A program made the position numbers and the translations under genes. This document shows, piece by piece, positions 7,915 to 18,898 of a stretch of 38,891 nucleotides of DNA (its first letter is position 1; every line of letters begins with the position of its first letter). The stretch is from Methyloceanibacter sp. (GTDB lineage: Bacteria; Pseudomonadota; Alphaproteobacteria; Rhizobiales; Methyloligellaceae). Where the stretch lies: assembly GCA_014380485.1 (NCBI GenBank), contig JACMJU010000081.1:1-38891 (forward strand), written 5' to 3'. The notes below the pieces were generated by a model. It was given only the letters and a program-made list of their open reading frames with translations. It ran no database searches and was not told the origin of the DNA.

Positions 7915-8830
7915 TGCTCGCATCCTCCGAACCCAAAAGCCGCATCCTCGGCCGCGGCGCGATCGATGTCTCGTTCGAGTTCTTTCCGCCCAAGACCGAG
8001 GCGATGGAGCACACATTGTGGCAGTCGGTCCGCCGCCTCGAGCCGCTCCGGCCGCGCTACGTCTCGGTGACCTATGGGGCTGGCGGTTCCACCCGCGAGC
8101 GTACCCACGCCACGGTCGCACGCATCCTGCGCGAGACCACGCTCAAACCCGCCGCGCATCTCACCTGCGTTGCGGCGACGCGTGAGGACAACGACGAGAT
8201 CATCCGCGACTATTGGGATTTGGGCGTGCGCCATATTGTGGCGTTGCGCGGCGATCCCCCTGGAGGGGTCGGCAATCGTTACGAGCCGACACAAGGCGGC
8301 TATGTCAACGCCGCCGACCTCGTCAAAGGGCTCAAGGCGATTGCACCATTCGAAGTCGCCGTCGCTTGCTATCCTGAGAAGCATCCGGAGTCGCCGAGTG
8401 TCGAGGCCGATATCGACATGCTCAAGGCCAAGATCGACGCCGGCGCCACCACCGCCGTCACCCAGTTCTTCTTCGATAACGAAGTCTACTTCCGCTATCT
8501 CGATCGCGTCCGCTCAAGCGGCGTCACCATTCCCATCGTGCCGGGCATCATCCCCATCCACAACTTCAAGCAGGTCTCGGCCTTCGCCACCAAATCGGGC
8601 ACGTGCGTGCCGGACTGGCTCGGCCACAAATTCGAGGGCCTGGACGACGATCAGGAAACGCGCCATCTGGTCGCGGCCGCGGTCGCCGCCGAGCAGGTGC
8701 TTGGCCTCGTCGACCAAGGCATCGCCGCGTTTCACTTCTACACGCTGAACCGCGCCGACCTCGCCTATGCCATCTGCCATTTGCTGGGCCTGCGCCCGGC
8801 CAAGGCGTTTGCGGATGCAAAGGCGGTGTC

Positions 8831-8834
<4 letters not shown>
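7914..8834 (+). CDS. metF: 5,10-methylenetetrahydrofolate reductase
   Basis: 306 residues, normal for bacterial MetF (about 300). It carries the N-terminal SFEFFPPKT motif (residues 20-28), the CVAATREDN-type folate/FAD region, ALRGDPP near residue 113 (flavin-binding), and the TQFFFDNE segment typical of the family. MetF reduces 5,10-methylene-THF to 5-methyl-THF with FAD and NADH, supplying the methyl donor for MetH. The start ATG overlaps the sahR stop (TGATG), and its own stop overlaps the metH start (ATGA), so the three genes are translationally coupled. Confidence 0.96.
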
Positions 8835-9892
<1,058 letters not shown>

Positions 9893-9898
9893 GCGCTC

Positions 9899-12577
<2,679 letters not shown>

Positions 12578-12661
12578 CGGTACGGGCGCAAGGCTTTGCC
12601 GGCACCCGCTGGAGGGACCCGGGTGAGTTTCGAAGCTGCGAAATGGCTTGAGGGCCCTGCC

Positions 12662-12745
12662 TTAGATCATCCCCAGAATAACGGCGGCAAGAAAGCAAAA
12701 CGACATTACCGCCATAGCGGCGGTCAGGGTGGCTGTTACGTCCAT
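12662..12745 (-). CDS. 27-residue membrane peptide
   Basis: A very short gene with a strong ribosome-binding site (AAAGGAGCTTCCG before the ATG). The peptide starts MDVTATLTAAMAVMSF and continues as one hydrophobic helix (AVMSFCFLAAVILGMI), so it would be a single-span inner-membrane peptide with little outside the membrane. It is convergent with metH. A longer open frame extends upstream to 13021 but has no comparable start and reads as shadow. Function unknown; peptides of similar size and pattern are annotated as hypothetical in related genomes, which I recall only generally. Confidence 0.65.
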   Translation of the reverse strand: MDVTATLTAAMAVMSFCFLAAVILGMI

Positions 12746-13089
12746 CGGAAGCTCCTTTCCGATTGGAGGCGTGCCCGCTAGCCATCCACCAAGCTTAAGA
12801 GGCCCCACCGGCATCGCCAAGACGTTTCCTTGTTGCACTGCACAATTGCCGTGCCCCGCAACGTCTCGCATCTCAACGCGCCCGCGGGGAATTGGTTCAC
12901 GGCAGCGAAAAACATGCTTGATCACGAGCGAAACCGGTGCAAAACAACGACGGAGAGGGCGGCACAGTTTGGCCGCGGCGGCAACAAAATCCGGGCGCTC
13001 TTGTATGGATATTCTGGGCACGGGTATGAACCTGTGGGGGAAGAGCTCTGCGTCCGGAGGAGTTGGCCGCCCATCAGAGGGAACTCAGG
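12746..13089. other. Intergenic stretch without a gene
   Basis: Between the 27-residue peptide gene (minus) and the secreted protein gene (plus). It should hold the divergent promoters of both. On the minus strand a weak TTGGCG-17-TAAGCT pair lies about 50 bases upstream of the peptide start. I see no RNA gene, repeat or convincing longer coding frame. Confidence 0.6.
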
Positions 13090-13446
13090 ATGAGGACTGT
13101 CACCATTTTAGGCCTCGGCGTACTTGGCCTTTTTTCTGCCCTTCCGGCGCAGGCTCTTACCATCTCCAACATCGACCCCGACCCTCACACCGTCACCATC
13201 AAGGCAGGCGGTAACAGCACCGAACTGACCATCGCGCCGCAGGCGGTGGTCGAGCCGGCTTGCGAACCGAGCTGCACCGTCGAGCTCTAGAATGGCGAGC
13301 AATACGAGATGGAAGGCGCCGAAGAGGCCGCGATCGAGGACGGCATCCTTTTCGTCGACGACGTGCCTGGAAGCGAGAACGCCGCCGGCTCAGGGGATGA
13401 CGCCGGAGCCTCTCCGGCCGCCGGCACGCCTCCACAAGCCGAGTAG
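13090..13446 (+). pseudogene. Small secreted protein interrupted by an in-frame amber codon
   Basis: The ATG at 13090 follows GAGGGAACTCAGG. Residues 1-22 form a signal peptide (GLGVLGLFSALPAQA), then LTISNIDPDPHTVTIKAGG and a Cys pair in EPACEPSCTVEL. The frame stops at TAG 13288-13290 after 66 codons, but without any shift it continues with NGEQYEMEGAEEAAIEDG and ILFVDDVPG to a second TAG at 13444-13446. The downstream part has a sensible acidic composition and the same codon bias, so the original protein was probably 118 residues, with GAG (Glu) changed to TAG. Truncation, readthrough or a base-call error are all possible. Function unknown. Confidence 0.7.
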
Positions 13447-13487
13447 ACTCGGCGCGAAAATTCTCCACGCTTGTTCGCGCGTGCCGC

Positions 13488-14237
13488 TCACCTGGTGATG
13501 CGGGCGGGGCCTGTTTGCGAGATCATCGGGCAGTCCAGCGTCTTCTCCAGCGCGTCGACCAAATCCTCCTCGGAGTTGGCGCGCGCATAGAGCCCGCGAT
13601 TCTCGTTGGCGAGGCACATGAGGTCCATCACGCTGCTGCCTCCCGTCCAAGAGAAGCCTTCATAGCGGAAGGCGATGACGTGAACGGTAAGCTGATCGGC
13701 AAGAAGACGAAGCTCTTTTCCCAGTCGGCACGGCGACCCGCCGCAGGTCTCCTCTCCGTCGGTTACCACCACGATCACGCCAGGCTTGCTACGGTAATTC
13801 AGCACCTCCGCGGCCTGCACGACAGCCGCGGTGAGCGGCGTCTTGCCGGCAGGAACCAGGGCGTTGACCGCGCGCATGATGACCCTGGCGGCGTCGGCGG
13901 TCGGCTTGAGATCCAGTTTGACGTTGCACTGATTGTAAGGTCCCGGCCCGTAGGTGATGAGACCGACGCGGCGATGCTTGGTGGCGGTCGGCAAGACCTG
14001 AGCGAGGGCGGCGCGCACCTCATCGATGCGGGGCCGCGAATTCGGGATGCCGAGCGTCTGGTTGCCCGACATCGAACCAGAGGCATCGAACACGATCATC
14101 GCATCCTCGGTGCAAGGCGAGGGCTTGTTCTCCTCGGCGGCCGAAGGCGTCCCGGCCAAGAGAGCGGTTAAGACCAGGATTCCAAACCGGAAACCACCGT
14201 TCCAAGCAATCCGGCCGCGGGCAAACACAACGTCCAT
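13488..14237 (-). CDS. Secreted von Willebrand factor A domain protein
   Basis: 249 residues with an N-terminal signal (hydrophobic residues 18-34, FGILVLTALLAGTPSAA). The VWA domain begins at about residue 45 with the metal-binding MIDAS motif DASGSMS (Asp51, Ser53, Ser55), followed by GKTPLTAAV (MIDAS Thr) and VVVTDGEETCGG. Cys residues at about 42, 171 and 176 may form disulfides in the periplasm. VWA domains mediate metal-dependent protein contacts; the partner is unknown. The start is set by AGGAGATATGAGCA ahead of the ATG. It is convergent with the interrupted small secreted protein and downstream of rimK on the same strand, with about 100 bp between. Confidence 0.85.
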   Translation of the reverse strand: MDVVFARGRIAWNGGFRFGILVLTALLAGTPSAAEENKPSPCTEDAMIVFDASGSMSGNQTLGIPNSRPRIDEVRAALAQVLPTATKHRRVGLITYGPGPYNQCNVKLDLKPTADAARVIMRAVNALVPAGKTPLTAAVVQAAEVLNYRSKPGVIVVVTDGEETCGGSPCRLGKELRLLADQLTVHVIAFRYEGFSWTGGSSVMDLMCLANENRGLYARANSEEDLVDALEKTLDCPMISQTGPARITR

Positions 14238-14328
14238 TGCTCATATCTCCTGAAAATCGTGCCGACTTTAACGCAAGAAACGGAGATGCGAAGGGGGATC
14301 GTGCCGAGGCTGCGGACGAGCCAAAAGG

Positions 14329-14358
14329 CCAAAGGCAAATTCTAGCCCCTGCCTTTGG
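14329..14358 (-). terminator. Candidate terminator overlapping the end of rimK
   Basis: CCAAAGGCA (14329-14337) and TGCCTTTGG (14350-14358) form a perfect 9-bp stem with a 12-nt loop. On the minus strand it begins in the last rimK codons and is followed by CCTTTTGG. It would end rimB-rimK transcription before the VWA gene. Confidence 0.5.
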
Positions 14359-15247
14359 TACGGGTATGCCCCGGGGCGGCATTGCGCTCGAGGAATTCGA
14401 TCATCAGGCTCGCCACGTCGATCCCGGTCGCCTTTTCCAGCCCCTCGATCCCCGGCGATGAATTGATCTCGACCACGAGCGGCCCGCTTTTCGAGCGGAG
14501 CATGTCGACGCCGCAAACATTGAGGCCGAGTGTGCGCGCGGCCCTGACTGCGACGCTTCGCTCTTGCGGCGTAATGCGCACCATTTCGCCGGCGCCGCCG
14601 CGATGGAGATTCGAGCGGAACTCGCCGGGCGCTCCGGATCGCTGCATCGCCGCCACCACCTTCTCGCCGATGACGAGCGCGCGGATATCGGTGGCATCGG
14701 CCTCCTTGATAAATTGCTGCACCAGGATGTTGACATTCACGCCATGGAACGCCTCGATCACCGACTTCGCCGACTTCATCGTTTCGCCCAGCACCACGCC
14801 AATGCCTTGCGTCCCTTCGAGCAGCTTGATGACGACGGGAACACCGCCGACCAGGTCGATAATGTCTTCGGCCTGTTTCGGATCGTGGGTGAAGGCGGTA
14901 ACCGGCAGCCCGATCCCCCGCCGTGCCAAGAGCTGAAGGCAGCGGAGCTTGTCGCGCGAACGGCCGATGGCCACCGACTCGTTCAACGGATAGACACCCA
15001 TGACCTCGAACTGACGCAGCACGGCGAGCCCGTAGAAGGTGACCGATGCGCCGATGCGCGGAATCACCGCATCGAAATCTTCCAGCCGCCGTTTGTGATA
15101 ATAGAGGGTGGGGCGCCGCGAGGTGATGTTGATGGAGACCCTGAGCGTGTTGATGACTTCGATCTCATGGCCGCGCGCGCGCGCCGCTTCGCAGATGCGG
15201 CGATGGCTGTAAAGGTGCGGATTGCGCGCGAGCAACGCGATCTTCAT
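14342..15247 (-). CDS. rimK: Ribosomal protein S6--L-glutamate ligase RimK
   Basis: 301 residues, equal to typical RimK length (300 in E. coli). ATP-grasp ligase: [17 protein letters not shown] at the N-terminus, [16 protein letters not shown], the ATP-grasp loop [12 protein letters not shown], and the metal-binding [12 protein letters not shown] near the C-terminus. RimK adds glutamate residues to the C-terminus of ribosomal protein S6, tuning ribosome composition. The frame is open to 15445 but the ATG at 15247 matches the family start. The upstream neighbour on the same strand is rimB, 31 bp away, the usual partner. Confidence 0.95.
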   Translation of the reverse strand: MKIALLARNPHLYSHRRICEAARARGHEIEVINTLRVSINITSRRPTLYYHKRRLEDFDAVIPRIGASVTFYGLAVLRQFEVMGVYPLNESVAIGRSRDKLRCLQLLARRGIGLPVTAFTHDPKQAEDIIDLVGGVPVVIKLLEGTQGIGVVLGETMKSAKSVIEAFHGVNVNILVQQFIKEADATDIRALVIGEKVVAAMQRSGAPGEFRSNLHRGGAGEMVRITPQERSVAVRAARTLGLNVCGVDMLRSKSGPLVVEINSSPGIEGLEKATGIDVASLMIEFLERNAAPGHTRTKGRG

Positions 15248-15278
15248 GGGACTCGTGACCGATGCGTGTGAGGTTGCG

Positions 15279-15788
15279 TTATCGCGACAATTTTCCCGTC
15301 CGGAGGGAAGAGAGCTTGCCCCGGTGGCGCGGTCTGGCCGGCCGTGCGCCCAGGAGATAGGAGCGGCCGGGCTCGACCAGAACGCGACCCTCCAGCGCCG
15401 TGCGGCCGAGTAGCATGCGGAAGCCCATCTGATCGCGATTGGCAAGGGCGAGTTCGATCGGCCACGAACTGTCCCCGATCTTGAGCAGGGTCGTGACGAT
15501 GTAGCGGTGTTCCACGCCGCCGCCTGAGTTCCGCACCAAGCGCTCGTCGATGGCCCGCGCCTCGCAAGCCACCTTCATCGCGTTGCTCCGTTGCAGCGGA
15601 TGGAGCGCAAAACGGATCCACAGCGCACCCCCGCGGCGGAAGGACTCGATATCGTAGGCGTGAAGCGCACTGGTCCTGGCTCCGGTGTCGACCTTTGCCT
15701 TGATCGCGGCGACGCCGAGATCGGGCAGTCCCACCCATTCGCGCCAGCCGATCTTGAGCGGCTCTTTGGGGTTGAGGCGTGCTTCCAT
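15279..15788 (-). CDS. rimB: RimB-type retropepsin-like ATP-dependent zinc protease family protein
   Basis: 169 residues. The motif [12 protein letters not shown] (Asp34-Thr35-Gly36) is the aspartic-protease-like D-T-G of the family (PF05618), and [12 protein letters not shown] precedes it as expected. In pseudomonads the RimB protein modulates RimK activity on S6; pairing here with rimK supports the same role. The ATG at 15788 is chosen because the conserved region begins within 20 residues; the upstream part of the open frame (to 16115) has no family similarity and runs antisense to the DUF2188 gene. The C-terminal end is basic ([13 protein letters not shown]). Confidence 0.9.
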   Translation of the reverse strand: MEARLNPKEPLKIGWREWVGLPDLGVAAIKAKVDTGARTSALHAYDIESFRRGGALWIRFALHPLQRSNAMKVACEARAIDERLVRNSGGGVEHRYIVTTLLKIGDSSWPIELALANRDQMGFRMLLGRTALEGRVLVEPGRSYLLGARPARPRHRGKLSSLRTGKLSR

Positions 15789-15927
15789 GAGAGTGTGCCG
15801 ACGGATCGCAAGGGCATGCTTCGGTCCGATCGATCTAGCACAGCGCGAGACCGTTGGCTCTGCTTCAAGGGGAGGTCGGGCTCGACTATAGTGCCCGGGG
15901 CGAACGGCTCTTTGAGGAGAGGGAGCC

Positions 15928-16149
15928 ATGGGCAGGAACCAGCACGTGGTCAGCCATGGAGACGGTTGGGCGGTCAAAGCCGAAGGAGCATCCGAGCCGC
16001 TCGCCACCTTCAAGACCCAGAGCGAGGCTTGGGAGAAGGCGAAATCGATCGCCCGGAAGGAGCGCTCCGAGGCGCTCCTGCATGCCAAGAACGGACACGT
16101 CCGCGCCCGCAACACCTACGGCTATGCCCCGCGCCGCAGCAAAGGCTAA
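15928..16149 (+). CDS. DUF2188 domain protein
   Basis: 73 residues with a very good ribosome-binding site (GGAGAGGGAGCC before ATG). The pattern HVVSHGDGWAVKAEGA, then TQSEAWEKAKSIAR and NTYG near the end, is that of DUF2188, a small stand-alone domain found in many proteobacteria with no established function. Divergent from rimB with 139 bp between them. No signal peptide or membrane span. Confidence 0.85.
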   Translation: MGRNQHVVSHGDGWAVKAEGASEPLATFKTQSEAWEKAKSIARKERSEALLHAKNGHVRARNTYGYAPRRSKG

Positions 16150-16323
16150 CCGGCCGCGCTCAAAGGCGTGCGTCGCGCCCCTTGTTGCGGATCGCCCCTG
16201 GTCTGGCGCGTGACAAGACGCCCGTCAGCAATTCATTTACCGCATTCGCGAATTTCGGTGGCCGCTTAGATCACTTTTTTTGCGATTCCGCGGTGAAGCT
16301 CCTCCTCAAAATGGAGGCGCTAC

Positions 16324-16491
16324 ATGAACCAGCAATCGAGGACGGTTCGAGGCGCGTCGGTCGGCGCGACCGCCGCGCTCGGCATCATGTCAGCACTGCT
16401 CGTTGCCGCCTGCGCGATCAAGCAGCCTTACGACTTTCCGGTCATGAGGCTCACCGACCCGCCGGCGGCCGACACACAAGCCCGGCAATAG
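16324..16491 (+). CDS. Small lipoprotein-like peptide (55 residues)
   Basis: ATG with GGAGG seven bases upstream. Residues 13-29 are hydrophobic (VGATAALGIMSALLVAA) and end in the lipobox-like LVAAC with Cys30, then a short polar tail with Pro residues (KQPYDFPVMRLTDPP). It could be a tiny outer- or inner-membrane lipoprotein; if not processed it is a single-span peptide. It is followed 22 bp later by another short gene on the same strand. I do not recognise the family. Confidence 0.6.
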   Translation: MNQQSRTVRGASVGATAALGIMSALLVAACAIKQPYDFPVMRLTDPPAADTQARQ

Positions 16492-16513
16492 CCGGAAGAG
16501 TCTGGGGGTTTCC

Positions 16514-16678
16514 ATGCGATTTTTGATTGGCGCGCTCGCGTTCCTCGTCATCTGCGCGATCTTCGCCTCTCCGGCCGCCTTGCTTCTCGGCTGGGTACAG
16601 TTCAGCGACCTGCAGATCGTCGACAAGAACAAAGCGGACCCTGCACCTGCCCCATCGCCTCCAGTGCCAACGCGTTAG
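16514..16678 (+). CDS. Small membrane peptide (54 residues)
   Basis: Starts MRFLIGALAFLVICAIF after a GGGGG-containing ribosome-binding region. One transmembrane helix (residues 3-27) continues into WVQFSDLQIVDKNK and a Pro/Ala-rich tail. It follows the lipoprotein-like peptide gene by 22 bp and lies about 65 bp before the TetR gene. Codon use resembles the neighbours. The family is not recognised; confidence is limited by the short length. Confidence 0.55.
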   Translation: MRFLIGALAFLVICAIFASPAALLLGWVQFSDLQIVDKNKADPAPAPSPPVPTR

Positions 16679-16724
16679 GGCGACGGCGGGCAGAAATTGC
16701 TTCCGCTGGCAGCCGCCGGCGCTT

Positions 16725-16747
16725 TCATGTAAAAGCCCTTTACATGA
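16725..16747. promoter_or_regulatory. Perfect inverted repeat over the TetR start codon
   Basis: TCATGTAAA (16725-16733) and TTTACATGA (16739-16747) are perfect 9-bp arms with a 5-base spacer, AGCCC. The right arm contains the ATG of the TetR gene. This is the size and symmetry expected for a TetR-family autoregulatory operator. Confidence 0.7.
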
Positions 16748-17397
16748 GTCCTTCGGACCGTTGGCGGCGCCCGCATTCCTATCACCACGGCAACCTCAAA
16801 GAGGTTCTGCTCGAGGCGGCACGCAAGCTGATCGAGCAATACGGACCTGCGGGCTTCAGCCTGACCGAGGCGGCGCGGCTCGCGGGCGTCAGCCCTGCCG
16901 CGCCGTACCGCCATTTCCGCGACCGCGACGCGCTACTGGCCGAGGTCGCCCGTTCGGGTTTCGAGCGTTTCGCCGCGCGTCTCGACAAGGCCTGGAATAA
17001 CGGTATTCCCACGCCGCTCTCCGCCTTCGAGCATCTCGGCCGCGCCTATCTCGCCTTCGCGCGCGAGGAGCCTGCGAGCTACACGGTAATGTTCGAGACG
17101 GGCCTCGCCGAGGCCCCGCGCGAACCGATGCCCGCCGCCGAGCGCGCCTTCGATGTTCTGCAACAGGCCGCGACCGCACTGTGCCGGCAGCTGCCCGAGA
17201 GCGAACGCCCGCCGATCAAGCTCATGAGCCTTCATATCTGGGCGATCTCCCACGGCGTCGCCACGCTGTTCGCCCAAGGCGAGCTTCAGGCGCAAAAAAT
17301 ACCGATGAACCCCGAGGAGATCCTCGAAAGCGCCATGCTGATCTACCTGAAAGGTCTCGGCATCCTCACCGATACCAAACAGGCTCCGTCATCTTGA
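16744..17397 (+). CDS. TetR/AcrR family transcriptional regulator (WHG-type C-terminal domain)
   Basis: 217 residues. N-terminal HTH: HHGNLKEVLLEAARKLIE, then FSLTEAARLAGVSPAAPYRHF with the recognition helix in GVSPAAPYRHF. The ligand domain ends with SLHIWAISHGVATLF, the W-x-x-x-HG feature of the WHG-type TetR subgroup. The only ATG near the HTH is inside the inverted repeat at 16725-16747, so the protein probably represses itself by blocking its own start. No clear target gene is divergent from it; the two small peptide genes lie upstream on the same strand. The ligand is unknown. Confidence 0.92.
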   Translation: MSPSDRWRRPHSYHHGNLKEVLLEAARKLIEQYGPAGFSLTEAARLAGVSPAAPYRHFRDRDALLAEVARSGFERFAARLDKAWNNGIPTPLSAFEHLGRAYLAFAREEPASYTVMFETGLAEAPREPMPAAERAFDVLQQAATALCRQLPESERPPIKLMSLHIWAISHGVATLFAQGELQAQKIPMNPEEILESAMLIYLKGLGILTDTKQAPSS

Positions 17398-17424
17398 GGT
17401 CACGGTAACGTCGCTGGCACCCGA

Positions 17425-18198
17425 TCAGCGGCCGGCCTGGAGCCAGTTCAGCACCCGCTCCCAATCGGCGCGCGTGCCATTGAAGCTGTTGCGATCGACC
17501 TTGCCGCGCACACCCGGCACCGTACCGGTGGTGGTGAATTGCCAGAAGGTCCAAGCGCGATCCCGATAGACCTCGCCGGGTTTCGCCGCGACCGAGCGCA
17601 GCCAGAAATGATAGTCGGGGAATGCGCCCTCGAGCACATCGCGGTGAAACTTGGGGTCGGTGTAAATGATCGGCCGCTTCCCGCTATGGGTCTCCAAGGC
17701 CGCGAGCAAGGTACGGATCGTTTTCAGCGCCGCCCCGCGCGAGACCCTTTGCGGGCAAGTCTTGGAATACGTGTTCCATTCAACGTCCAGCACGGGCGGT
17801 AGCGCCTCGGCATCGGCCGGCACGTTCAGCATGAACCACAGCGCCTGCTCATGCGCCGGCCGGCACCAATAGATGAAATGATAGGCCCCGCGGGCGACGC
17901 CGGCGCGCTTGGCTCCATGCCAATTGTCGAGGAACTTCGGATCGAGATGATCGCCGCCCTCGGTCGCCTTGATGAAGGCGAAGTGGATGCCCGCGGCACG
18001 CGCCGCGTCCCAGTCGATAGTGCCCTGCCAATAGGACACGTCGATGCCCTGGATCGGCATGGTGTGAGCGGCTGCGACCGCGCCATGAGGCTTCGCGTCG
18101 CGCAAAGTGCGCGACAACGCGCCGCGATCGCCGGCGCTGGCGGCAAGAAGGAGCGAGGTCACGGCGAGCACCGCGAGCCCGCGCCAATGAAACGCCAT
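17425..18198 (-). CDS. GH25 family lysozyme-like secreted protein
   Basis: 257 residues, hydrophobic signal at residues about 8-26 (LAVLAVTSLLLAASAG). The GH25 barrel contains the hallmark residues: IDVSYWQGTIDW (first catalytic Asp), FIKATEGG, and VLDVEWN with the catalytic D-x-E, ending WQFTTTGTVPGV. GH25 enzymes cut the N-acetylmuramic acid to N-acetylglucosamine bond of peptidoglycan. A TTG at 18213 could extend it five residues, but ATG 18198 has GGGGG at the right distance. It is convergent with the TetR gene (27 bp between stops). Confidence 0.9.
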   Translation of the reverse strand: MAFHWRGLAVLAVTSLLLAASAGDRGALSRTLRDAKPHGAVAAAHTMPIQGIDVSYWQGTIDWDAARAAGIHFAFIKATEGGDHLDPKFLDNWHGAKRAGVARGAYHFIYWCRPAHEQALWFMLNVPADAEALPPVLDVEWNTYSKTCPQRVSRGAALKTIRTLLAALETHSGKRPIIYTDPKFHRDVLEGAFPDYHFWLRSVAAKPGEVYRDRAWTFWQFTTTGTVPGVRGKVDRNSFNGTRADWERVLNWLQAGR

Positions 18199-18341
18199 TT
18201 GGCTAACCCCCAACGTTCACCCCGTTTGCGCCGGCTCAAGCTAGCCCGCCGAGGATTAGAATATTGTTGCCGTTTTGGGCCTTTCCGTGTGCTTCGAGCG
18301 CGCCCGCAGGCCATACGATCCATCACATTTTGTGTCGGCCC

Positions 18342-18370
18342 TTGACTCTGGGCGGCGGAGGGACATTTAT
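18342..18370 (+). promoter_or_regulatory. Sigma-70-type promoter of the DUF2852 gene
   Basis: TTGACT (18342-18347) and ATTTAT (18365-18370) with exactly 17 bp between. The expected start of transcription is near 18377, 33 bases before the ATG, leaving room for the GGAAGGACC ribosome-binding site. Confidence 0.65.
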
Positions 18371-18375
18371 GTAAA

Positions 18376-18392
18376 TGTGAATAACATTCACA
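18376..18392. promoter_or_regulatory. Palindrome at the transcription start of DUF2852
   Basis: TGTGAAT-AAC-ATTCACA is a perfect 7-bp inverted repeat around a 3-base centre. It starts at the predicted +1 position, where a bound protein would block the promoter. The regulator is unknown. Confidence 0.6.
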
Positions 18393-18409
18393 CCGAAGGA
18401 AGGACCTCG

Positions 18410-18793
18410 ATGCAACTGGTTGCGACCTTGGACGAATACGGGAAGCCGGCATGGATCACAGCCATGATTGTCGGCTTCATCCTCTGGTGGCCCATCGGCC
18501 TTGGCATTTTGGCTTATCTGATCTGGAGTGGACGCATGGGATGTTGTGGAAATCGAACGGCATGGCGGCAGTATTTCACCGATGAGGCACGGCGCTTCGG
18601 CGGGGGCATGACGGCCTTCGGCTCGACCGGCAATCGCGCCTTCGACGAATATCGCGCGGACACCTTGCGGCGGCTCGAGGAGGAGGCGAACGAATTTCAG
18701 GCCTTCTTGCAGCGCCTGCGCCACGCCAAGGACAAGGCGGAGTTCGACCAGTTCATGGCCGAACGCCGCAGCGCGGCTCCATCGGCGTCGTAA
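18410..18793 (+). CDS. DUF2852 membrane protein
   Basis: 127 residues. One membrane span (WITAMIVGFILWWPIGLGIL, residues 15-34) is followed by AYLIWSGRMG and a charged cytoplasmic helix with FDEYRADTLRRLEEE, which is the layout of DUF2852, an alphaproteobacterial family without known function. The start at 18410 is backed by GGAAGGACC; the open frame upstream to 18275 runs through the promoter. It is followed by a strong terminator. Confidence 0.85.
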   Translation: MQLVATLDEYGKPAWITAMIVGFILWWPIGLGILAYLIWSGRMGCCGNRTAWRQYFTDEARRFGGGMTAFGSTGNRAFDEYRADTLRRLEEEANEFQAFLQRLRHAKDKAEFDQFMAERRSAAPSAS

Positions 18794-18854
18794 CGCCGTA
18801 ACTCTGAATGGACCTTGCGAACGAGCGCTGAGTAGAGAGGCAACGGCAAGAGAG

Positions 18855-18888
18855 GGCGCGGGATCTCGATCCCGCGCCTTCTTCCTTT
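18855..18888. terminator. Strong bidirectional intrinsic terminator
   Basis: GGCGCGGGAT (18855-18864) and ATCCCGCGCC (18869-18878) form a perfect 10-bp stem with a CTCG tetraloop, followed on the plus strand by TTCTTCCTTT. It lies between the convergent DUF2852 and 5-oxoprolinase genes and could serve both, with CTCTCTT following on the minus strand. Confidence 0.85.
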
Positions 18889-18898
18889 CGCGCGCGGG

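Noticed and set aside
18376-18392. A CRP-type site (TGTGA...TCACA)
   Set aside because: The spacing between the half-sites is 7 rather than the usual 6, so I list it only as an unassigned palindrome.
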